Made by a program: the position numbers and the translations under genes. Shown one piece after another: positions 26,102-35,328 of a DNA stretch of 64,000 bases. A model generated the notes under the pieces. The model was not told where the DNA came from. It was given only the letters and a program-made list of their open reading frames with translations, and did no database searches. Each line of letters opens with the position of its first letter. The first letter of the stretch is position 1. Origin of the DNA: an uncultured Desulfomonile sp. (GTDB lineage Bacteria; Desulfobacterota; Desulfomonilia; Desulfomonilales; Desulfomonilaceae); contig CAJBEZ010000060.1 of NCBI GenBank assembly GCA_903952205.1, forward strand, positions 62,001 through 126,000, given 5' to 3'.

Positions 26102-27223
26102 ATGAGTTCAGTCACCCCGGATTGGGCAAGAGAGGTTGTTTTGCCCCATGTGCTTTCAATTCCCGAATACATTCCTGGAAAGCCGGTAGCGGAAGTCGAG
26201 CGAGAATTAGGAATATCCGGGGCTATTAAACTTGCGTCCAACGAGAATCCACTCGGGCCTTCCCCAAGAGCCTTGGAAGCCATATTGGCGAACGCCGGAA
26301 CGGCTAATATTTATCCGGAGTCTTCGGCTCCCGATCTTAGGTCTGCCATTGCAGCAAAGTTTGGGTTGGCTTCAGATCAGATAATTTTGGGAAACGGATC
26401 TGACGAGATTATGCAGATGCTGTCCCACGTCTTTGTTGGACTGGACGATGAAGTCATAATGCCTGAAAAGGCTTTTTCCATGTACAAGATCGTCACCAGG
26501 CTTTTCGGGGGAATTTCAAAGATGATTCCGTTGAAAGGGTTCGGCCCGGACCTGGAGGCCATGGCTAGTAGTATTGGGCCTAGAACCCGGCTCCTGTTCG
26601 TGTCTAATCCTCACAGCCCAACGGGGGTAACATTTGACAGGGCAAGTTTTGAAAAATTACTTGAACAGGCTGATAGCAGCAATGCCATAATAATTCTCGA
26701 CGAGGCCTATCGGGAGTATTGCAACGCGTCGGATTGTGTGAATGGCATGGATTATATACGTCAATCGGATCACCTGATTGTATTGAGGACCTTTTCAAAA
26801 ATATATGGTCTTGCAGGTTTAAGAGTTGGATACGGAGCCTCCCATCGGTGGCTGATTCAACTTCTGAATCGAGTAAAGCCGCCATTCAACGTAAACCTTT
26901 TGGCTCAGATTGCTGCAATTGCCGCTATTTCGGATGATGAGCATGTTAATAGATCCTACGAATTGAATCTCGTAGGGAGAACGTTTATTTGTGAAGGGCT
27001 TCGTGAATTGGGATTTAAGGCCATTGATTCTCAGGCTAATTTTGTGGCTTTCCAACCGACATGTGACGCTGGAAATCTATATTTGGCGCTGCTGAAGGAA
27101 GGCATAATCGTGCGTCATCTAAAAAGCTTTGGGCTTCCGGACTACATCAGGGTTACTGTTGGACTGGAAGAACAGAATAGGAAGATGATGCAAGCCGTCA
27201 GGAAAGTTATGCCTCTCATTTAG
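26102..27223 (+). CDS. hisC: histidinol-phosphate aminotransferase (HisC)
   Basis: PLP enzyme of histidine synthesis, 373 residues. LASNENPLGPSP, LGNGSDEIM, VSNPHSPTG, ILDEAY and the lysine in RTFSKIYGLAGLRVGYG are all present, as in HisC. No other his genes are nearby, a common situation for HisC, which may also act on aromatic oxoacids. It heads a same-strand group with cmk and rpsA. Confidence 0.92.
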   Translation: MSSVTPDWAREVVLPHVLSIPEYIPGKPVAEVERELGISGAIKLASNENPLGPSPRALEAILANAGTANIYPESSAPDLRSAIAAKFGLASDQIILGNGSDEIMQMLSHVFVGLDDEVIMPEKAFSMYKIVTRLFGGISKMIPLKGFGPDLEAMASSIGPRTRLLFVSNPHSPTGVTFDRASFEKLLEQADSSNAIIILDEAYREYCNASDCVNGMDYIRQSDHLIVLRTFSKIYGLAGLRVGYGASHRWLIQLLNRVKPPFNVNLLAQIAAIAAISDDEHVNRSYELNLVGRTFICEGLRELGFKAIDSQANFVAFQPTCDAGNLYLALLKEGIIVRHLKSFGLPDYIRVTVGLEEQNRKMMQAVRKVMPLI

Positions 27224-27303
27224 CACGGGTTTTAAAAGGGGACGGTCGTTTTTTCAAGTAATGTTTTCAGCGGTTCAGTCTCCACATTGATTCAAGGAGA
27301 GAA

Positions 27304-28002
27304 ATGGCGCAGGACAGAACATTTTTTGTAATAACAATAGATGGTCCAGCCGGGGCGGGAAAGACTACCATAGCGAGAAACCTGGCTCAGCGACTAGACT
27401 TTTGCATGCTGGACAGCGGCGCTCTGTATAGAACTCTAGCCTTGGCTCTTCTGAGGGCCGGCGTCAAGCCTGAAAACCAATCCGTGCCTGCGGAACTGCT
27501 AGAATCAATTGAAATATCCGTTGAGCCTGACATAGGTGGTATGAGATTAATGCTTCAAAGCGAGGATGTGAGTTTGCGCATCAGGTCTGAGGAAGTTGGT
27601 AACGCCGCCTCAAAGTTTTCCGCCAAACCTGAAGTCAGAAAGGCTCTTTTGGATATCCAACGAGCAGTGGCCAGGAAATGCGACATTGTAGCTGAGGGAA
27701 GAGACATGGGCGCGGTGGTGTTTCCATTTGCTCAGGCCAAGTTTTTCATTACCGCCGACCCTGAGGAGCGAGCTAAGAGGAGATATTCGGAACTAATGAG
27801 AAAGGGTGAAAAGCCTTTTTACGAACAGGTGCTTTCAGACATGGCAGCCAGAGACCAAAGGGACGAAACGAGGGCTTTGGCGCCGATGATTCCTGCCGAC
27901 GACGCCACGATAATTGACACTACAACTTTAACGCCCCAGGATGTTACCGAGAGAATCCTGGAGAGAATAGAGGTGATTGCAGGAAGGGCTTTCAAAGGAT
28001 AG
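27304..28002 (+). CDS. cmk: cytidylate kinase (Cmk)
   Basis: Phosphorylates CMP/dCMP. P-loop GPAGAGKTT, LDSGALYRTLAL, the AEGRDMGAVVFP motif and the ADPEERAKRRYSE lid are characteristic. 232 residues is standard. CAAGGAG precedes the ATG. The cmk-rpsA order seen here is widely conserved. Confidence 0.95.
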   Translation: MAQDRTFFVITIDGPAGAGKTTIARNLAQRLDFCMLDSGALYRTLALALLRAGVKPENQSVPAELLESIEISVEPDIGGMRLMLQSEDVSLRIRSEEVGNAASKFSAKPEVRKALLDIQRAVARKCDIVAEGRDMGAVVFPFAQAKFFITADPEERAKRRYSELMRKGEKPFYEQVLSDMAARDQRDETRALAPMIPADDATIIDTTTLTPQDVTERILERIEVIAGRAFKG

Positions 28003-28131
28003 CGGGCGGAAAAAGTTTGATCCGGTCCAAGTTTCTCTTGTAACAATTGTGTACATCGGATATATATATACGATTAATCAGCTTAGTTGAAATACCGACG
28101 GCCGACAAAAGAGTCTGGGGGTGTTTACTGG

Positions 28132-29874
28132 ATGGAAAATTTGGAAACCCAATCTATTGACAATTTGACTAACGAAGAAGAAGAAGGGCAGGATACCACT
28201 AAAGAAGAAAATTTTGCGGAACTTGTCGAAAGTAGTTTTCACAAGGCCCAGGAAGGCCAGATCGTTACAGGGGTAGTTGTGCAAATTACGCCTGAATTCG
28301 TAATGGTTGATGTTGGCTCCAAGTCCGAAGGACAAATTCCTCTTGATCAATTTTTGGACGTTGATGGCAAACCTACCGTCGCAGTAGGTGACGATGTCGA
28401 GGTATTCCTTGAAGGAATGGGAGACAGCGGCGGCGGTGTTAGGATATCAAAGACCAAGGCAGACAAGATCAAGATATGGGATGAGATAGCCGTAATTTGT
28501 GAAACCGAAAAGACAATCGAAGGCAAAGTAGTCGCTAGAGTCAAAGGCGGCATGCAGGTGGATATTGGCGTTCCAGCGTTCCTTCCAGGCTCGCAGATTG
28601 ATCTTAAACCCGTCAGGAATTTTGACAAATACATCGGAGAAACTTTCGAATTCAATGTCTTGAAATACAATCGGAAGCGTGGAAACATAGTTCTTTCAAG
28701 GCGTCCTCTTCTTGACAAAACCAGGGACCAACGGAAAGATTTTATCTCGAACGCGCTTGAAAGTGGAGAGATATTCAGAGGACAAGTTAAGAATATCACA
28801 GACTACGGAGCCTTTGTTGACCTGGGCGGAATTGACGGCCTGCTTCACATCACAGACATGTCATGGGGTAGGATCAACCATCCAGCCGATATGATCAAGG
28901 TTGGGGATGAGATCGAGGTTAAGGTCCTTAAATTTGATGAGGATAAAGAGCGAGTTTCTCTCGGGCTCAAGCAACTCACCCCGGACCCGTGGGAAACGGC
29001 CGACCAGAAATATCCCAGTGAATCGAAATGGATGGGGAAGGTCGTCAGTATTACGGACTACGGTATTTTCGTTGAGTTGGAAACTGGTGTGGAGGGACTT
29101 GTTCACGTATCCGAAATGGCTTGGACAAAAAAGCCCAGGCATCCATCGAAGATGGTGCATATCGGTGAAGAAGTGGAAGTTATGGTCCTCAATGTTGACA
29201 AAGAACAAAAGCGCATTTCGCTGGGTATGAAGCAACTGCGCTCCAACCCATGGGATGTGATCGCCGAACGTTATCCGGAAGGTACAAAGATTGAGGGCAA
29301 GATCCGTAATGTGACTGATTTTGGCATCTTCGTGGGAATTGATGAAGGTATAGATGGCCTTGTACACATTTCAGACATTTCCTGGACCCAGCGCATCAAA
29401 CACCCCGGCGATTTTTACAAGAAAGGACAAACCGTGCAGGCGGTAGTTCTTAATATCGACAAAGAGAACGAAAGATTTTCTCTTGGCATAAAGCAAATGG
29501 CGGAAGATCCCTGGGAGACAGTACCGGAGCGATATCCTCCGGGGGCGAAAGTCAGTGGCAAAGTTTCTTCAATTACTGATTTTGGCGTTTTCCTTGAAAT
29601 AGAAGAGGGTATTGAGGGCATGATTCATGTTTCTGAACTATCGAAAGACAGGGTCAGTTCCCCTCATGATTTCACGAAAGAAGCGGCGGAGTTGTCGGCG
29701 GTAGTGCTGAAGGTCAACAAGAAAGACAAGAAGATAGCGCTATCAATCAAGAGTCTTGAAAAGACTCAGCAGGACTATGAGCAAAAAAGCTATGCCAGCA
29801 GCCAGGATGTAGTAGCTTCGAATTTAGGCGATCTGCTCAAAGAAAACTTGGGGGCTTCGTTAGGCAAAGAATAG
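28132..29874 (+). CDS. rpsA: 30S ribosomal protein S1 (RpsA)
   Basis: 580 residues with six S1 RNA-binding repeats, the later ones easily seen as ITDYGAFVDLGGIDGLLHI, ITDYGIFVELETGVEGLVHV, VTDFGIFVGIDEGIDGLVHI and ITDFGVFLEIEEGIEGMIHV. I place the start at ATG 28132 behind GGGGG; an upstream in-frame ATG-less extension adds no conserved sequence. Binds mRNA and helps initiation on the 30S subunit. No terminator with a T-tract is evident in the 169 bases after it. Confidence 0.95.
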   Translation: MENLETQSIDNLTNEEEEGQDTTKEENFAELVESSFHKAQEGQIVTGVVVQITPEFVMVDVGSKSEGQIPLDQFLDVDGKPTVAVGDDVEVFLEGMGDSGGGVRISKTKADKIKIWDEIAVICETEKTIEGKVVARVKGGMQVDIGVPAFLPGSQIDLKPVRNFDKYIGETFEFNVLKYNRKRGNIVLSRRPLLDKTRDQRKDFISNALESGEIFRGQVKNITDYGAFVDLGGIDGLLHITDMSWGRINHPADMIKVGDEIEVKVLKFDEDKERVSLGLKQLTPDPWETADQKYPSESKWMGKVVSITDYGIFVELETGVEGLVHVSEMAWTKKPRHPSKMVHIGEEVEVMVLNVDKEQKRISLGMKQLRSNPWDVIAERYPEGTKIEGKIRNVTDFGIFVGIDEGIDGLVHISDISWTQRIKHPGDFYKKGQTVQAVVLNIDKENERFSLGIKQMAEDPWETVPERYPPGAKVSGKVSSITDFGVFLEIEEGIEGMIHVSELSKDRVSSPHDFTKEAAELSAVVLKVNKKDKKIALSIKSLEKTQQDYEQKSYASSQDVVASNLGDLLKENLGASLGKE

Positions 29875-30043
29875 CTATTTGCATACATTTTCAGGCCTGT
29901 GATGAATATTCTCTAAATTATTAACTATCACGTGTTGGCGGCGCTAAACTCTTGGATGTTTTATTACTCCCGGCCGCCGACATGGGTTGTCCGAAATATC
30001 ACCATCCCAACTAATACAGTCATAGTCTATAACTACTCTTTTT

Positions 30044-31504
30044 TTAGAGTTCCTGCTCACTCATCGAGAGGTATCTCCTTACAGCTTCAAGAGCCTGCTC
30101 TCGATTCATAATGTTGCCAAGGCTTTGCTCTGTGGAAAGCCATCTCAAGGTAGACCCGAGCCTCGGTCCCTGCTTGAGATCGAACTCCGACATAAGTTCT
30201 GTACCGTTTAATAACGGCCTCATTGGCGTCTTTTCCTGCTCAATCAGAATTTCCAGGACCTGCCTGGCTCTCACTACCGACCTTTTACATTCATCGGCGC
30301 TTCTGGCTGGTCCTTGTGAAGCGAAAAGATCGGCCAGGTGCAAAAGGGCAAGTCCAATAGCGTCACGCCCAAAATTATGGCAAAACCTAATCATAGTTCG
30401 CTGGGAAACGTTTTCCGAAGAGAGAATGGAAGTTCGCATATGGCCTTCGACCCACAAGCGTAATACGGAGATTTCTCTTGAAGCCAGTTTGATCCAGTTT
30501 CCCACCTCCGCAGCGATAGATCCGGAAATTTTCTCATGGCGAAGAAATCTGCGTCGGCCGTGGGTGTCGATGGTCAAAGACGACGGTTTGCCGGAGTCAT
30601 GGAAGAGCACGGCCAATTTAAGCAACCAGATTCGCTGTCTGTTCGGCACTAGCTGTTCAGTGAGATAGTCGAGAACAATTTCCGACAAATCTCCAAAAAA
30701 ATCCTGCAAATGTGTGATAATCCATTCCAGGTTTTTCAGGGCCGACTGTGTGTGGCGCCAGACGTCGAGATGATGAAAGTCATTCTGGATTAATCCTAGA
30801 GTGGGAACAAGTTGCGGAAACATACCCCAGAACAATCCAAACTCGGCCATCTCAGACACTATATCGTGACAGTTCAAAGACAGAATTACTGCGAGTTCAT
30901 CCCTTATGCGTTCACCTGAAACAGATTGAATCCTGTGCGCCAGGTTTTTGATTTGCATTAATGCGCCGGAGTCAATACGAAAATCGAGTTGGGCCTCAAA
31001 TCTGAATGCCCGGAGCATTCTGAGCGGATCATCATCAAATGAAGCGTCTGATGAAACTCTCAGGACACGGTTTACCAGATCTTTCCGACCGCCAACCGGG
31101 TCAATTATAGCTTGGGAAAATCGTCCGCTCAGGATGTCCCAAAGATGTACACCCATTGAATTAATTGTAAAATCGCGAGCGCAAAGATCGTCGGAAATAG
31201 TCAAGCCCTTGAAACTGGAAACGTCTATGATCGACGCGGAAGTATTGGGCGCAATCACTCGCCCGACACGGCGAACTTTATCCATTGGCACGAACGTTGC
31301 CCTTACACTTAACGATTCGGCGAGCAATCTTGCTATTTCGTATCCGTCTCCTTCTACCGCAATGTCGACATCTGAAATTCCGTCAGTACCGGCTAGCGAG
31401 TCCCTTACGGCTCCTCCTACCAGGTAACTTTCATTACACAGTTGTAAACAGTTGTGAAAAATGTCCTGAAAGATTTGTTCATGAAACATAAGATCAGGAC
31501 TCAT
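30044..31504 (-). CDS. cca: CCA-adding tRNA nucleotidyltransferase with HD domain
   Basis: Adds or repairs the CCA end of tRNAs. Head domain: YLVGGAVRDSLAG and DVDIAVEG metal site, ARDFTINSM, and DDDPLRMLRAFRFEAQL. The C-terminal half carries an HD phosphohydrolase motif, FHDSGKPSS, in the family arrangement. 486 residues. Poly(A) polymerase is the alternative for this superfamily; the HD domain and length favour CCA-adding activity. Confidence 0.9.
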   Translation of the reverse strand: MSPDLMFHEQIFQDIFHNCLQLCNESYLVGGAVRDSLAGTDGISDVDIAVEGDGYEIARLLAESLSVRATFVPMDKVRRVGRVIAPNTSASIIDVSSFKGLTISDDLCARDFTINSMGVHLWDILSGRFSQAIIDPVGGRKDLVNRVLRVSSDASFDDDPLRMLRAFRFEAQLDFRIDSGALMQIKNLAHRIQSVSGERIRDELAVILSLNCHDIVSEMAEFGLFWGMFPQLVPTLGLIQNDFHHLDVWRHTQSALKNLEWIITHLQDFFGDLSEIVLDYLTEQLVPNRQRIWLLKLAVLFHDSGKPSSLTIDTHGRRRFLRHEKISGSIAAEVGNWIKLASREISVLRLWVEGHMRTSILSSENVSQRTMIRFCHNFGRDAIGLALLHLADLFASQGPARSADECKRSVVRARQVLEILIEQEKTPMRPLLNGTELMSEFDLKQGPRLGSTLRWLSTEQSLGNIMNREQALEAVRRYLSMSEQEL

Positions 31505-31554
31505 GGCTCTGAAGGGGGAATGTCGAACGGATGGTGGAACAGGCAGGCAAAAGA

Positions 31555-32286
31555 TTACATCTGAGCCTGGACGAGTTCAAATCGTATGTTACCAACAATT
31601 GGAGTAGATGTCAGGAGTAGAGGAATTCTGTTTTCGTCATTGGAGATCCAAAGCTTCCCCTTAGCAATTTCCTTGGGTTCTCTTCCCAGGCGCTCGAGTC
31701 GAAGATTCATGCGAAGAGCCTGCTGACTTCCCGCTTTGACCCTAACCATTTCAGTCCCCTCTGGAGAAACATGCAGACGCGCTTTATCCTTACCATCGTA
31801 AATGTCGACGAACATGGGTTTGTCAAAATCCTTCTGATTACGGAGAAGGTAAACAGCGGAAATGGGGTCGCGCAGGCCTGAGGATTTTTCTGAGTGGCTT
31901 TCCAACTCGCCCCCATTATTCTTGTTGACCAAGACGGTCTGCTTCTTGTGGTCAAATGAAAGGTCAACAACCTCAGAGCGGAGAAGATTTGATTTCAAAT
32001 GAAATTGATACGACTCCGGATGGAAATTCCTCGTAGAAAAAGTAGCCCGGATTTGGCTCCAGATTTCAAGGATAGTTTTCACCGCGCCGTCAGAAACTGC
32101 CTGGGCCAAAACGCTTACTTTCCCGTCCTCGGATTTCATGGTGATGTCTCCGTGCCCAGCCTTTGAGCCATTCCATGTTACTTCGTATCGCAGAATTTCA
32201 GAACGGTCTTTGGCGAATGAGGCTAAAGGCATCAACATAGCCAGGGCTGAAGCGACAATCAGAACTTTGACCAACTGAAATTTCAA
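31555..32286 (-). CDS. exported DUF3108 protein
   Basis: 243 residues with signal peptide (LVKVLIVASALAMLMPLASFA). The mature part fits DUF3108: LRYEVTWNGSKAGHGDITMK, LRDPISAVYLLRNQ, and a C-terminal KLWISNDENRIPLLLTS. A TTG start at 32286 with GGAG upstream gives a clean signal peptide and a TTGA overlap with the preceding gene. A longer reading from 32367 adds residues that overlap that gene. Envelope role unknown. Confidence 0.8.
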   Translation of the reverse strand: MKFQLVKVLIVASALAMLMPLASFAKDRSEILRYEVTWNGSKAGHGDITMKSEDGKVSVLAQAVSDGAVKTILEIWSQIRATFSTRNFHPESYQFHLKSNLLRSEVVDLSFDHKKQTVLVNKNNGGELESHSEKSSGLRDPISAVYLLRNQKDFDKPMFVDIYDGKDKARLHVSPEGTEMVRVKAGSQQALRMNLRLERLGREPKEIAKGKLWISNDENRIPLLLTSTPIVGNIRFELVQAQM

Positions 32287-32753
32287 TTGAGTCTTCTCCA
32301 GTGGAACTTTTTGTTTTGATCCGGCATAGATATTACCAACGAATCGGATGCTGCCTCGAATGGCCATTTCACGGTGTTTCCGGCGTCATCAGTTATATTG
32401 ATCTGGTCTTTGTCAACTGAGTATTTTCCCTGCCGGCTTTTCACACTGTCCGAATGCTCATTGTCTAGACGAATAAAATTGATCTTGCCGTCATCGGTAA
32501 ATTCAATCTGAGTTTTGGTGAGATCTTTGGGATTTTGGCGATCTCCCTTGTCGTTAATCTGGTAAAGCAATTCCCATTTGCCCAATATGGCCCGATCTGA
32601 CGATCGTATACCAGCGGCGACCTGTTCGGACTCTGTGGGGGCATTTCCTTCAAGGCGAGCGCTCTTGGGGAGTGAAGCTGTAAGACACGAAACACAAATA
32701 GACGCGACAAAAACAAAAACGCCAAGTCTAATTATTTTTACAAGACTAGTCAT
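32283..32753 (-). CDS. lipocalin-like lipoprotein, unknown function
   Basis: 156 residues with a lipoprotein-type signal ending SICVSC (Cys23). The mature domain has GKWELLYQI ... IEFTDDGKINFIRL ... GKYSVDKDQINITDD, a small beta-barrel pattern shared with the protein at 11172-11642. Its stop overlaps the TTG start of the DUF3108 gene, so the two are translated together. Confidence 0.75.
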   Translation of the reverse strand: MTSLVKIIRLGVFVFVASICVSCLTASLPKSARLEGNAPTESEQVAAGIRSSDRAILGKWELLYQINDKGDRQNPKDLTKTQIEFTDDGKINFIRLDNEHSDSVKSRQGKYSVDKDQINITDDAGNTVKWPFEAASDSLVISMPDQNKKFHWRRLN

Positions 32754-32825
32754 ACATTAGTTACCAGTTCCCCCTGGATGAGATGTGGCGTTCCAAAAAG
32801 CGGTGGTCGACCGAGCTTCTTTCAA

Positions 32826-33824
32826 CTACCAAAGATTGGGAAGAGACTTGGGTTGTAGGTTCTCAATCGCCTGTGATACCCCAACTGGTGGAACAGGCTG
32901 AACAGGATCTGCTCTGGCAGTTACTGTGGTCTCGGATTCAGGTTTATCCGGCTTGGCTACTGGTTTTTGCACCGGGAACTCACCTCTCGCCAACCTGGTT
33001 AGAAATCCATTGTCGATGACAATGCAGTAAGAACCAACACTCAATGTATGAAAGACGGCTTCAGCGTCCTGCCAATCCAGTCCAAGGCAACCGTGAGTCA
33101 ACCGCCCTCCGGTAGCCTCGGCGTAATGAATGTATCGCGATCCATCCACTACCAATTTATACCTAAAAAACCCAGGCACGCGCCGATCCTCCCATCTGGA
33201 AGGTATTGGCTCGCGCTCTTCAATGAAATACCAATCTGGTCTGATCCAATCATCCACAGCTGTCTTGCTCTTTATAGGAAATACACCAACAGGAGTTTCA
33301 AATGCTCCTACATGGGTCTTTCCTTTTCCAATTGCTACGGGTCCGATGCGGAGTAACCCGCCGTCCCTATTGTATAAATAGAACTGATAGTTCCTCTTGT
33401 CTATAATGATAAATGCTTTGCCGTTTTTGTTCCTGATCAGCCCACCAATATCTCTGGCGTCAAGCAAAGCCCTCTGTATCTGCCCCTCGTCGTGGATACG
33501 ATGCCCGTAATAATCGTCATACATTTGGGGTTGAGATGGGATGGAAGTATTTTCAGGTTGGGCCGTACGCGCCGCCATTTGCTCCTGTAAGATTCTTTCG
33601 GCGTCCCTGGAATCGTATTGCAAATTAGGCGAAGGATAGCCGGCAGGGTATTCCTGGTAATTGGAAGCGCCTTGGTTTGCAGACCTGGGGTTATACCTCT
33701 GAGAATCACCATAATTGTAAGAATCGTTCGGGTAGTATGAGTTGTCGTAATATTGGGCAAGAGCCGTTGAAACAGTTCCACAAAACAGAAACAATATCAC
33801 TCCGTATTTTATAACGTTACGCAT
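32826..33824 (-). CDS. exported L,D-transpeptidase (ErfK/YbiS/YkuD family)
   Basis: 332 residues. Signal peptide (about 5-24), a Tyr/Asn/Ser-rich low-complexity linker to about residue 75, then a YkuD domain ending in the active-site motif GGRLTHGCLGL (catalytic Cys in HGC). A proline-rich tail follows. Cross-links or modifies peptidoglycan in the periplasm. The ATG at 33824 is chosen for its AGAGGG site; ATGs at 33845 and 33863 lack one. Confidence 0.88.
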   Translation of the reverse strand: MRNVIKYGVILFLFCGTVSTALAQYYDNSYYPNDSYNYGDSQRYNPRSANQGASNYQEYPAGYPSPNLQYDSRDAERILQEQMAARTAQPENTSIPSQPQMYDDYYGHRIHDEGQIQRALLDARDIGGLIRNKNGKAFIIIDKRNYQFYLYNRDGGLLRIGPVAIGKGKTHVGAFETPVGVFPIKSKTAVDDWIRPDWYFIEEREPIPSRWEDRRVPGFFRYKLVVDGSRYIHYAEATGGRLTHGCLGLDWQDAEAVFHTLSVGSYCIVIDNGFLTRLARGEFPVQKPVAKPDKPESETTVTARADPVQPVPPVGVSQAIENLQPKSLPNLW

Positions 33825-33943
33825 GGTTAAGACCCTCTTCTCCATGGCCACAGAGAAAAACACCTCATCAAACTGAAATTACATTTTTTATAAAGTAATT
33901 CATATATCGTGTCAACCCACAAGGGATTACAGAATAAACTCAA

Positions 33944-35305
33944 TCACTGTAGAAGCCCATATTTCTTCATCTTGTATTGAAGGTTGCTCCTAGATATTCC
34001 GAGGATCTTCGCCGCCTGAGCCTGGATCTGTCCTGCTTTTTTCAGTGCGTCTCTGATCATCCTCTCTTCAATGGTGTCCAGTGCGTCCATGAGCCCCGTG
34101 CTATCTCCAATGTTGACGTCAGATCCATTGTTGGACCCAGCGAACGATCTTATCTGGTTGGGCAGATCTTCAGGGAGTAGAGAACGTCCCTTCGACATAA
34201 GAATAGCGTATTCAATAGCGTTTTCCAATTCTCTGACGTTTCCCGGCCAGGAATAGGAGCAGAGAATTCTCATGGTTTCCGGCGGGATTTCCGGTAAGGG
34301 TCTGTTCATACTTTTACAAAAATTGTTCAGGAAATATGATGTCAAAAGTGGAATATCCGTGACCCGGACTCTGAGGGGAGGCATGACAACCTGGACTACA
34401 TTGAGTCTGAAATAGAGGTCAGAACGAAACAGGCCTGCTTCTACCTGGCGCTGAAGGTCTTTGTTGGTTGCGGCGATCAGTCGTATATCAACCCGAATGT
34501 CACGGTTTCCTCCCACCCTTTGAAACTCCTGCTCCTGAAGAACTCTGAGAAGTTTCACCTGGAGATTCAGAGACATTTCTCCTATTTCATCGAGAAACAG
34601 AACACCACCATTTGCAACTTCAAATTTGCCTTGCTTGTTGGATATGGCGCCAGTGAACGCGCCCTTTTCATAACCAAACAACTCAGACTCAAGGAGGGTC
34701 TCTGGGATAGCGGCGCAATTAATCGAAATAAAAGGCTGGCGGGATCTGGAAGACGCCTTGTGTAGGGATTTTGCAATAACTTCCTTGCCGGTTCCAGACT
34801 CGCCGTAAATCAGAACAGTGGCGTTTGTGTCAGCCACTCTCTTCACTATCTGGAACACCTTTTCCATGGCCTCAGAATCCCCAATTACCGATCCCCACAC
34901 TTCATCAGTATTAGACTCTATTTTACGCCGGTTTCGGTCCATTGCCCTTTTCTGGACGGCCCTTGCCACTGCGCGCTTGATATCGTCGTTGTCAAATGGC
35001 TTCTGAATATGATCGATGGCCCCTTTCTTCATTGCCAAAACGGCTTGGTCTACTTCGGCGAATGCTGTCATGAGAATAACTGGTAACCCAGGATCGATTG
35101 CAACAACCCTTTCAAGAAACTCAATGCCGTTCATGCCGGGCATTTTGATATCGGACAGCACGGCGTCAATCTGGTCTTCCTTCAATTTTTCCAGGGCTTC
35201 GTTCCCAGAGGAAGCTGTTACTACCTTGTAACCTTCATCGGCCAACAGGTCTTCCAGTACAAAAAGATAGTTTCTTTCGTCGTCAACAACTAATATAGTC
35301 GCCAT
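33944..35305 (-). CDS. NtrC-family sigma54-dependent response regulator
   Basis: 453 residues: receiver domain (phospho-acceptor Asp52 in LSDIKMPG; DD at 8-9; Lys in QKPF), AAA+ domain (Walker A GESGTGKE 168-175, sigma54 contact motif GAFTGA 215-220), and a C-terminal Fis-type helix-turn-helix (AAKILGISRSNLQYKMKKYG). Resembles AtoC/ZraR types. Its partner kinase lies 23 bases upstream in the same operon. Targets unknown. Confidence 0.94.
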   Translation of the reverse strand: MATILVVDDERNYLFVLEDLLADEGYKVVTASSGNEALEKLKEDQIDAVLSDIKMPGMNGIEFLERVVAIDPGLPVILMTAFAEVDQAVLAMKKGAIDHIQKPFDNDDIKRAVARAVQKRAMDRNRRKIESNTDEVWGSVIGDSEAMEKVFQIVKRVADTNATVLIYGESGTGKEVIAKSLHKASSRSRQPFISINCAAIPETLLESELFGYEKGAFTGAISNKQGKFEVANGGVLFLDEIGEMSLNLQVKLLRVLQEQEFQRVGGNRDIRVDIRLIAATNKDLQRQVEAGLFRSDLYFRLNVVQVVMPPLRVRVTDIPLLTSYFLNNFCKSMNRPLPEIPPETMRILCSYSWPGNVRELENAIEYAILMSKGRSLLPEDLPNQIRSFAGSNNGSDVNIGDSTGLMDALDTIEERMIRDALKKAGQIQAQAAKILGISRSNLQYKMKKYGLLQ

Positions 35306-35328
35306 TTTGTTACCTTACAGGTGAGTGT

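Noticed and set aside
29937-29985. Terminator after rpsA from GGCGGC and GCCGCC
   Set aside because: The arms are far apart and no T-tract follows.
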